Of a DNA stretch of 11,266 nt, positions 1 through 6,821 are shown one piece after another. The stretch is from Pelagophyceae sp. CCMP2097 (taxonomy: Eukaryota; Sar; Pelagophyceae). The stretch covers positions 70,018 through 81,283 of the forward strand of contig MU657319.1 of assembly GCA_026770575.1 (NCBI GenBank), given 5' to 3'. Made by a program: the position numbers and the translations under genes. Positions within the stretch are counted from its first letter, which is position 1. The number at the start of each line of letters is the position of its first letter. The notes beneath the pieces are model-generated. The model was not told where the DNA came from and did no database searches. It saw only the letters and a program-made list of their open reading frames with translations.

Positions 1-127
1 CCATTTGTAGCCGTTATATGGCCGTTAGGGACTAGACCAACTAGATTTGCAAGGTGAACCGGGTTTGTGTCATGTGGTTCCGCACTGTTTTTTTGGGTGC
101 CCCTTGCTTTTTCAATCTTTGAAATTA

Positions 128-240
128 TCCGACACAAATTATTTTTTTTACCTAAAAGAATTATTCACTTTTTCCACTTTTTTATTTTCCACTTTTTTAT
201 TATTATTATTTTTGAACGTCGACGGACATCTTTTTTTAAC
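128..240 (+). repeat. T-rich low-complexity tract with a 15-bp tandem repeat
   Basis: The plus strand is dominated by T runs. Within it a 15-nt unit, TTTTCCACTTTTTTA, occurs twice head to tail at 170-184 and 185-199, followed by a short TTA run. The tract directly precedes the foldback at 234-310. Confidence 0.75.
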
Positions 241-310
241 CTTTTTCAAATGACAAAGGTGGTGAGGCGTAGCCGAGTGAGTGCCTCTGTCATTTTGAAA
301 AGGTTTAAAT
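234..310. repeat. Foldback hairpin with arms of about 24 nt
   Basis: The left arm (about 234-255, containing CCTTTTTCAAATGACA at 240-255) is the imperfect reverse complement of the right arm (about 288-310, containing TGTCATTTTGAAAAGG at 288-303). Pairing continues outward through TTTAA/TTAAA. An inner GAGGC/GCCTC stem (263-267 with 283-287) closes a loop of about 15 nt. The length suggests a small foldback or the trace of a palindromic element. No duplication of flanking bases is obvious. Confidence 0.65.
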
Positions 311-715
311 AAGTGTATATTTTTTTACTTCCCGCCCAGGGCGCCGCCGCAACGCAGGAAACGTATGGGCCGCCCCAGCGAGACCAAGGCGCGTCGCTGG
401 ACCCTTTCGGCGCTCAATTCCAACAGGCATCGACCGAGCTTGGCACCCCCACTAACCCCTGACACCTGCAAGACCTCCGTCAAAGTAACCCTTTTGACCT
501 GAACAACACATCTTCTCTCCAAAAGTTGTTTTTCGACCCAAGGTCGGGTTCGAATCGGGGCGTACCGCGGCGCCGGCGCGCTTCCCATCCGAGCCCTTTT
601 GGCCTGGGCCTACGCGTAGCCCCCCACCCCTATACCCTCAAAAGTCGCCTGCAGCGCCCCCGCGCGGCCCCAGAACCTTAACCCTCTAGGGATGTGAAAT
701 TTCCGCGAATAATTG

Positions 716-778
716 AGGACCCGAAGGGACCTTGCCGTTTTATCAACGTCAGTTTACGGCTAGGGCCCTTGGGGTCCT
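716..778. repeat. 63-nt imperfect hairpin
   Basis: The 16-nt arm at 716-731 (AGGACCCGAAGGGACC) pairs with 763-778 at 14 of 16 positions. Inside it, GCCGT at 734-738 pairs with ACGGC at 756-760, leaving a 17-nt AT-rich loop. It could be a foldback remnant or a structured transcript. No gene in either direction abuts it. Confidence 0.6.
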
Positions 779-806
779 TTGATTGAAGGATTACCAGGGG
801 CAATTT

Positions 807-838
807 TGTCTGTCCGTCTGTCTGTCCTTATGTCTGTC
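807..838 (+). repeat. Degenerate TGTC microsatellite
   Basis: Imperfect repeats of TGTC, with C and TTA interruptions, run from 807 to 838. The tract lies about 95 bp upstream of the tRNA-like remnant and could be flanking sequence or part of the same insertion. Confidence 0.7.
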
Positions 839-931
839 CCCGGGTAAATCCGTGAGGTTCCACCTTTGGGAAGAAAAGGGCAGCAACTCGGCCGATTCGG
901 CGATTGATGGTTGATGCGATTGCTAAAATTG

Positions 932-1020
932 GGAGTGGAGGTCGAGCAGGAGCCTCATTGGAATCATCATAGAAGAAGTTTTTGGTCACAGGTTCGAATC
1001 TGGTCGGCCGCAAAAAAAAA
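932..1020 (+). mobile_element. tRNA-derived SINE-like remnant with A-rich tail
   Basis: AGGTCGAGCAGG at 939-950 matches the RNA polymerase III A-box consensus TRGCNNAGYNGG at all but two defined positions. GGTTCGAATCT at 991-1001 matches the B-box GGTTCGANTCC except for its last base. The box spacing is about 52 nt, slightly longer than in a simple tRNA. A run of nine A follows at 1012-1020, with more A-rich sequence to about 1050. The expected acceptor halves (GGAGTGG and CGGCCGC) do not pair, so this is not a functional tRNA. The internal promoter boxes plus A-tail suggest a tRNA-derived retroposon. The boundaries are uncertain, and chance similarity to the two boxes is possible. Confidence 0.35.
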
Positions 1021-2033
1021 CTCAATAAGAAATTTAAAAAAAATAAATAAAGATAAGGAGGATTAGAAGGTTCAGCGATAAGTTAAATAATTTTAATAAT
1101 TTACGTGGGCATTGCAATGGGATTTGTCTGTATCCTTCGGGTCCTCCGTGTGCCTCCGGCGCGCTCTTGTAATTAATTACCATGATATCAATACAAGGGG
1201 TATCGGCGATAAAGCCGACCTCAAGTGACGCAAAGTTGTGCCTCCCAGAGGCCGCCTGCGGGGTTGGTCGTGGTCGCTATGCCCCCCTCCCTGCCCCTGC
1301 CCCCCGGGATGTCAGTAACATGGTCAGCCTCGAGGAGGGCGCCTTGCAAGGGCGTGAACAAGCGTTTCCTCCAATATTTTGGACTTGATAAAATCTTCAA
1401 TTTCCTCCTTACCTTGATTTTGACTTTTTGCCTCCGTATTGCGAAGGTTCGGGCCCGGCTGGCAATCGCGGACCGCAGGGATCGAAATTCTGGCTATGTG
1501 ACGGGGTGGGTCCATATGTACTGGGGTGGTTTATGACCGGCCCTGTACGATTGCCGCGAGTGGCGCTTCAGACGAGCCAAAACAGACGTTCAGATTTTTA
1601 GTTTGAGCGTTTTTAACAAACAATTTCTATAGGACCGGGCATCATGGGACTCAGCGCGACATCCCCTATCACTCCCAACAGAGCCAAACTCCAACCGACG
1701 AAAACTCCGATTGCCAGAAAGTCCTCGGCGTCATTGGCGATACCCCTTGTACGCGCGTTGTCAAATCTCATGGGATTGTGTGAAATCCATCCGCGGAAAC
1801 GATAGACAGATAACGACCCGCCGCGCGGTCCGTAGGTGTCAAATTCGCGACACTCGCAGTGCGCTGGTAACTGCGCAGCACACTCTCCTAGTCCCGCAAA
1901 AGCGTATCCTCGAGACTGTCCCGGCCCCGAGTACCATTGCGCCGCGCGCGGTCCCGGCAGCTGGCCTCTGAGCATAGCTCTGAGCGACCTTGAGCGGGTT
2001 CGAGATCGGGCCCAAATTGTCAAAACGACAAGA

Positions 2034-2174
2034 TTTAAAAGCCTCGGCCAGCGCCGTGGCAGCGACTGGAGCGCTCTCTCTTTTTTTCATCGTTATCTTT
2101 TTGGCATTCAAACTCAAACGGAGGGTCCATCGCAGCGAACGGGAGCGGCGGTCCGCGGCGGTGTGACGTCGGCC
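2034..2174 (+). promoter_or_regulatory. Probable MYB core promoter and 5' leader
   Basis: TTTAAAA at 2034-2040 is TATA-like. A pyrimidine-rich CTCTCTCTTTTTTTC stretch follows at about 2074-2088 and could surround the transcription start. A TGACGTCG motif (CRE-like half) lies at 2164-2171, just before the chosen ATG. These are weak sequence resemblances only. Confidence 0.2.
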
Positions 2175-5100
2175 ATGCTCGCGCCGATGCAGCGCGCGGA
2201 CGAGGCGCGCGCCGCGGCGCCCACGGCGCACGGCGACCTCGGTGTGCAACGGCCACTCGCGGGCCCGTCGGCGGCGATGCAGCAGCACGGCGCCGACGAC
2301 GACGACGACGACATGGACGACAAGTGCGCACCCGGCGTCCGCTCGGACGACGACCGCGCGCGGCGGGGGCGCGCGGCGCGGCGGTATCTGGCCGCGGGCC
2401 GCGATTGAAGATTCCTCGAAGTCGCCATTTCCGACCGCGCCGCCCCGGACGGCCGACGGCGGGACGGCGTGGCCCCTAGAGCGGACGCCCGTCGCGGCGG
2501 CCGCCTCCGGGGCGCAGCTGCGCGGTCCTCTGCCGCGAGGGCCGCCGCCAGAGTTGCGCGGAGCCGCGCTCGGAGCGCCTTCGAGGCCCGCCCGACGTCC
2601 GCGCGATTTGCCACACTAGGAACGAGGAGCGCGTGGCGCGGACGAAGGGCCCCTGGACCGGCGTCGAGGACCAAAAGGTCATTGAGCTCGTCAAGCTGCA
2701 CGGCCCGCGCAAGTGGAGCACGTGCGTCGCTTTCGCCGCCGTCGCCTCAAGTGCGGCGCCACACCGCTCCTCTGCAGGATCGCGGCGCAGCTGCCCGGCC
2801 GCATCTCGAAGCAGTGCCGGGAGCGGTGCGTGGTGGCTGGGCGCGTGCCCGGGTCGCACCCTTGCACCGTGCCTCGCAGGTGGCACAACCACCTCAACCC
2901 GGAGATCTCCAAGCAGCCGTGGACGCAGTGCGAAGACCGCGTGATTTTGGGCGCGCACGCGCGCCTCGGGAACAAGTGGGCCGAGATAGCAAAGCTGCTG
3001 GCGGGGAGGACGGACAACGCCATCAAGAACCACTGGAACAGTAGCATCAAACGCAAGTTCGAAAAGTACCTTGTCGAGGAAACCGCGCGCCTCGAGGTCG
3101 TCGACGCGCTCGCGCTGGCCGCGGCGACGGACGCGCGGAGGTTATTGGAGCAACTCGGCCTCTTCGACCAGCCCGCCGAAGCCGCGCTCGCCGCGCCGGG
3201 CAAGGCCGCGATCCAGGTGCGGCGCCTTTGTCCGCGGGCGTCTGAGACGGATGTCCGTCCTGGACCGGAAATTGCTCTCGCAGACCCGGAAGCTGTAGGC
3301 GCCGGCGACGACAAACTACTCCAAGGCCGTGGCGGGCCCCAACGCCGTGCGCCTCAACCTCGCACGCAGCCGCGCCGGCGATGCGGCAAACCCGGGACAG
3401 CGTGATGGCCCCCCGCGCGCTCGCCGAGACAGCGGATTCGCGTAGGTCGGCGACGTGCTGGACCGCGCCGTTGCCGCCGTTTGCAGCGCCCCAAAGCGCG
3501 CGAGCACGGGCGCCAAGGGCGCCGCCAAGCCGCGCGCGCCCAAGGCCGCTTCCAAGGCGTTGGCCGACGGCCGCGACGACGACGACGACGACAGCGCCGA
3601 CGGCGCGGGCACGCGGCGGCGGCGGAGCCGGCCGTCGGCGGCGATGGACGCGGACGCGGACGCGGCGGAGTCGAAGCCGGACGTGCGCCCGGACGACCGC
3701 CTGCCGCCGAAGAAGGCCGCGGCCCTCGGCGCGCCGCGCAACTCGGCGCGCAACGCCGCGCGCAAGCGCGCGCTGGCGGCGCTGCCGCGGGCCGACGTGG
3801 TGCCGGACGCGGAGGAGGCCCTCTACGGCGAGGAGGCCGAGCCGGCCGCGGCGCCGCCGGCGGAGCCCACGACGGGGCGGCAGTGGCGCGACCGCAAGGG
3901 CAAGCACCGCAAGGGCCGGGACTCGCCGTTCTCGCAGGCGGCGCAGGCGTCGCCGCTCTGCTCGCCGCTGCCCAACTCGCTGCTGCAGGACGAGGACGAA
4001 CCCATGGAGCTGGGGCTCCACGTCTCGCCGGGCCAGCTCGACGCCGCCTCGATGCTCTTCTCGCTCGACGAGGCCTCGCCTATGCAGTCGCCGGACAGGC
4101 GCGCCTTCTCGCCGGACAGGCGCGCCTTCCAGGGCGCGTTGCTCTACTCGCCCGAGCACCGCGCCGCCAGCTCGATGACGGGCCTCCGCGCCACGGACCC
4201 GCGCCTCACCGAGACGCGCAAGCGCACGCGGCGGTCTTCCACAGGCCTCAGCGCGCCCATGGCCGGCGCTTCGTTGACGCAGCGCGCGGCCGACGACGAC
4301 GCCGCCGACTCGGCGGACAGCCGCGCCTCGCTCGGGTCCACGGGCAGCGGCGACTCGCGCGACGTCGCCGACGCGGGCGCGTCGTGGCAGTCGTCGTCGT
4401 CGGTGCTGCGGCGCGCGCCGGGCGCGTGCGAGGCGACGCCGCGATCGCCGGGCAGGCGGCAGTCGGTGGACTCGCGCGTCTGCTCGACGCCGTCGGGCTT
4501 CGGGGCCGACTGCGACCTGGGCTCCGGCCTCGAATGGTCCCCACCGGCCTTTGGTGCCTTTGGCTCCGCGCGCGGGCCGCGCGGCGGTAAGACGCCGAGC
4601 TCGTGGCGGTCCCACGGCAAGACGCCTTACTCTGCGCTTTTCTCCGCGTCGTCAGCGCGCCACCACAACCTCGGGCCCACCCTCGGGTCGCCAACGCCTT
4701 TGGACGAGGACGCGCACCACCGCCTCCTCGACTTCTCCGCCGTGGCCCACGAGCACGCGCGCGCCTCGCCGCCGCGCGAGCACGCCAAGCGGTCTCCGCC
4801 GCTGCCGCTCGGCACGCCGTCGCGCGCGTACATGCACGACGCGCCCTTTTCTGCCACGTCGGCGGCGGGCCTGTCGCCCTTTTTGCGAGACGATGCCGCG
4901 CGCGCCGTGCTCCAGCTGCCCGACGTGCACTCGGCGACGAAGGAACCGCGCTTCAACCTCCCCTTTTCCGTGCCCCTCCCAGTCTTCGCCATGCCGTCGC
5001 CGCCGCGGACCGCTGCGGCCGCGGACCGCGACGCCGTGCGAAACGGCGCCGCCGCGATGCTATCGCCGGCCCCGGTGCCGCCCACGCCGGCGCGGGCCGA

Positions 5101-5694
5101 GCCGCACCGGCAGCACCCGACGCCCAACTCGAGCTGGCCTCAGTCCCCGGGCGGCGCCGTCGACGACTCCGCGGCGAAGCGGTTTATGACGCCGTCTTCG
5201 GCGCTCAAGCGGCGCCGCCACCCCGCCGACGGCGCCACGGCGCCGCTGCCCGAGTCCGCGTTCGAGCGCTCGCCCGAAGAGGTCAGTCCACACCGCCCTG
5301 GGCCGCCGGCGGCGCCCGAGTCGTGCTCCTGCCGCCGTGGGCCGCGGGCCGCAGGCGACCTTTGCACTCGGCCCTCGATTTTCACCCCGAGTCTCCTCGT
5401 TAGGCCGCGTCGCCGCCCGAACTGCATCGGTCGCCCGCCGTGGAGATGCTCGTCGCCGTCGCGGCGGCCCAGGAGGTCGTCAAGGGCGGCGCGTCGCCGG
5501 GCGCCGCACTGCCGCGGCCCGAGTCCGCCGACGAGCTGGCCAACCTGCTCTCGAAGAAGGCACGAACGCGCCACTCCCTCGACGAGGACGACGCCGAGCA
5601 GTCCGCCGCGACCGAGCCGCCCGCGGGCCCGGGCTCCGCGCGGTTAGTACGCGCGACGCGGTCCTCGGTGCGCTCGCGCTCGCGCACGGCGTGA
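2175..5694 (+). CDS. c-Myb/MYB3R-like R2R3 transcription factor, seven exons, about 954 aa
   Basis: Inferred exons are 2175-2323, 2620-2721, 2778-2825, 2880-3216, 3299-3441, 3487-5281 and 5404-5694 (stop TGA); all junction phases agree. Two MYB DNA-binding repeats are visible. R2 has W62, W82 and W101; R3 has W114, W133 and W152. They include [34 protein letters not shown] and [13 protein letters not shown], the hallmarks of animal c-Myb and plant MYB3R proteins. A first repeat (R1) is absent. The protein starts with an acidic segment holding six Asp. The tail from about residue 160 is low-complexity, with basic patches (KRTRRSS, KRRRH) that could act in nuclear import. It has about 30 Ser/Thr-Pro sites, seven of them full CDK consensus ([ST]Px[KR]), which suggests cell-cycle control as in B-Myb and MYB3R. 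The frame is open upstream to an ATG at 1836, so an N-terminal extension is possible; 2175 was chosen because coding composition starts there. The family call is firm; the cell-cycle role is inferred. Confidence 0.88.
2324..2619 (+). other. MYB intron 1 (296 nt, phase 2)
   Basis: Donor GTGCGC and acceptor CACACTAG join AA to G to make Lys50 and bring the acidic N-terminus into frame with [13 protein letters not shown]. It is the longest intron of the gene. Its translation shows no tryptophan-spaced MYB repeat, so no hidden R1 exon is visible, but a small extra exon cannot be excluded. Confidence 0.7.
2722..2777 (+). other. MYB intron 2 (56 nt, phase 2)
   Basis: Donor GTGCGT and acceptor CTCTGCAG. 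Removal joins KWST to [13 protein letters not shown] and restores the canonical R2 repeat. Without splicing the repeat is interrupted, so this call is secure. Confidence 0.93.
2826..2879 (+). other. MYB intron 3 (54 nt, phase 2)
   Basis: Donor GTGCGT and acceptor CTCGCAG. Removal joins QCRER to WHNHLNPE, supplying the third tryptophan of R2 (W101) with the correct 18-residue spacing from W82. Confidence 0.93.
3217..3298 (+). other. MYB intron 4 (82 nt, phase 0)
   Basis: Donor GTGCGG and acceptor GCTGTAG. Joining here gives an open frame ([19 protein letters not shown]) that runs to the next donor at 3442. An alternative acceptor at 3283 (CTCTCGCAG) would run into TAG at 3296-3298, so the 3298 site is preferred. 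Confidence 0.7.
3442..3486 (+). other. MYB intron 5 (45 nt, phase 2)
   Basis: Donor GTAGGT and acceptor GTTTGCAG. It removes the in-frame TAG at 3443-3445 and joins the two parts of the same reading frame. The 45-nt length is very short but comparable to the 43-nt intron in the downstream gene. Confidence 0.75.
4088..4129 (+). repeat. Perfect 21-bp tandem duplication in MYB exon 6
   Basis: Two identical 21-nt units (4088-4108 and 4109-4129) encode the repeated heptapeptide SPDRRAF. Each copy carries a full CDK consensus (SPDR). The nucleotide identity points to a recent in-frame duplication. Confidence 0.95.
5282..5403 (+). other. MYB intron 6 (122 nt, phase 0)
   Basis: Donor GTCAGT and acceptor CTCCTCGTTAG, with a T-richer 3' portion. 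Splicing moves translation from the exon 6 frame into the frame [16 protein letters not shown]..., which ends at TGA 5692-5694. Reading through instead gives an Arg/Pro/Ser-rich tail ending at 5647, which looks less like coding sequence. Confidence 0.75.
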
Positions 5695-6003
5695 GGCCGC
5701 TACGCTCGACGATTTATTATTGCGACAGAGGACGCCGCGGCGCCCCAGCGGCGCCGCGTCACGCGCCGTCCGCCAACCACGCACACCATGCGGGCCGCCG
5801 CGGCCGGACGCGCGGACGCGCGCGCCGGCCCGGCGACGACCGGCGGACCCGCACCGCCGAAAGGCCCCGCCTCCCGCATTTTTCATGCGTTCCCCTCGCT
5901 CTCTTAATCGTACATAGTATCCTCCTTCGGGGCGCGCCGCCGACTGCGCGGCGAGTAGAGGCGCAAGGAGCCCAGCGCGCACCCCGAGAAGCACAGCGCT
6001 CCC
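5695..6003. other. 3' flank of the MYB gene
   Basis: Probable 3' UTR and spacer. TTTATTATTGCGACAG at about 5711-5726 is the only AT-rich stretch near the stop and may contribute to 3' end formation. No canonical AATAAA is present. The rest is GC-rich with no supported gene. Confidence 0.4.
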
Positions 6004-6586
6004 TAGGGAACGGCCTCTCCAATTTGGTACGCCCTGATTTTCACCCAACTTGGTACGCTTTGACCTTTTTCGCTCAAGCGGGTCGATCCGGCCTCTCCTG
6101 GGGCCCCGTTTCGCGGCGTGGCGTGGCTCGATGCCACCCGACCGCGCCTCGGACTTCAATGAGGAAGGCCGGGCCGCCAATCTGACGCCAGGGCCATTCT
6201 CGTGACAACTACTCCGGTTGAAAAATGAAGCTTTGCGCGCAATCTGGATGCTCCCAGAGGCCCGCTTCACGGCGCGGGCCCCGCGACGGCCGCACTGACG
6301 ACACACCAAAGCAGCCGCACCTCTTCGTCGGGAGACTCGCGCCGAACCACCGCCACCGGTCAAAAGATTTTGGCCGACTTGCCTTTTTGGCGAAGCTTAG
6401 CGGGTTGGTGGCTGGTTCAACCAGCCCTCGGGTGAGCCTGAAATTTGGGCAGCTCGCAGAGACCATCGTCCCGGGCCCCGATCCGAAGTATCAGCCTCGT
6501 AGTCGGCGTACAGCCTGCCCGGCGCTAAAAATAGCGAAAGCGTACCAAATTAGGAGAGCGTACCAAATTGGAGAGGCCGTTCCCTA
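6004..6586. mobile_element. MITE-like element with 27-bp terminal inverted repeats and TA target duplication
   Basis: The 27 bp at 6006-6032 (starting GGGAACGGCCTCTCC) and 6558-6584 are perfect inverted repeats. TA at 6004-6005 and TA at 6585-6586 flank them, as expected for a 2-bp target-site duplication. A second inverted copy of the subterminal motif TTGGTACGCTTT lies at about 6050-6061 and 6537-6548, so each end has two TTGGTACGC motifs, possibly transposase binding sites. The 579-bp interior has no transposase frame, so the element is non-autonomous. TA duplication fits Tc1/mariner-type transposition, but other superfamilies also use TA; no autonomous partner is seen here. Confidence 0.85.
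6410..6426. repeat. Near-perfect palindrome inside the MITE
   Basis: GGCTGGTT and AACCAGCC are separated by a single C, making an 8-bp inverted repeat in the interior of the transposon-like element. Confidence 0.8.
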
Positions 6587-6821
6587 CATTTCAAGTTGTA
6601 GAGGCCCAGCGCTCTCTCGAGGCCCAGCGAGCATCTCAGACATGCGGCTTGCACGAAGGACACCGTCGAGGCCGCCGGCCCGCACGGCCGCCCGGTTACC
6701 CCCTAGGGCCCTCGACAAGGCTGGATTAGAATCGTGCGTCGGCGTCGTCTTCTCTCTGTCTTGCGCGCTAGCCGGGCGCTGGTCTCGAACCTCTGCTCGA
6801 GGCGCCGGCCTCTGGCGCGGC
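6587..6821 (+). promoter_or_regulatory. Probable promoter region of the SAM/Rdx gene
   Basis: This 235-bp gap lies between the MITE and the start codon. A pyrimidine-rich TCTTCTCTCTGTCTTGCG stretch at about 6748-6765 resembles the one before the MYB gene. GAGGCCCAGCG occurs twice, at 6601-6611 and 6619-6629. No TATA box is evident. The role is inferred only from position. Confidence 0.25.

Larger units (their letters stand above)
1..2174. other. Gene-poor 5' intergenic region
   Basis: No reading frame here has recognisable domain content or the strongly GC-biased codon use of the two genes downstream. The longest frames (minus 325-588, minus 1613-2023, plus 1225-1536) show no motif I recognise. 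Composition is mixed: AT-rich between about 120-320 and 1010-1180, and GC-rich between 540 and 680. The region carries a T-rich tract, two foldbacks, a microsatellite and a tRNA-like remnant, each listed separately. Positions 1020-1830 show nothing I can name. The last 150 bases probably hold the MYB promoter and 5' leader. Confidence 0.6.

Noticed and set aside
47..312. Short hydrophobic frames in the T-rich tract
   Set aside because: Phe/Leu runs arise from the poly-T sequence; there is no start context or conserved feature.
328..336. E2F-like TTCCCGCCC motif
   Set aside because: It lies about 1.8 kb upstream of the MYB start in gene-poor DNA, and a motif this short is expected by chance.
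541..560. B-box-like GGTTCGAATCG, possible second tRNA
   Set aside because: The flanking T-stem does not pair, and no A-box lies at tRNA spacing upstream.
1836..2174. 113-residue N-terminal extension of the MYB protein
   Set aside because: The frame is open but the residues look random and the base composition differs from exon 1. It is retained only as a possibility.
2324..2619. Hidden MYB R1 exon within intron 1
   Set aside because: No frame shows the Trp spacing or flanking motifs of a MYB repeat.
3295..3400. Alternative MYB intron using GTAGGC at 3295 and an acceptor at 3400 or 3369
   Set aside because: Frame-compatible only with a read-through of 3217-3294 or an 11-nt microexon. The single intron 3217-3298 gives a longer, cleaner open exon.
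3047..4615. 522-codon open frame on the minus strand
   Set aside because: It is antisense to MYB exons 4-6 and almost entirely Arg/Ala/Gly. GC-rich third positions on the plus strand keep the opposite frame open. No domain is visible.
6225..6821. Upstream extension of the second gene from ATG 6225
   Set aside because: The frame is open but crosses the right terminal inverted repeat of the MITE and shows no coding-like composition before 6822.
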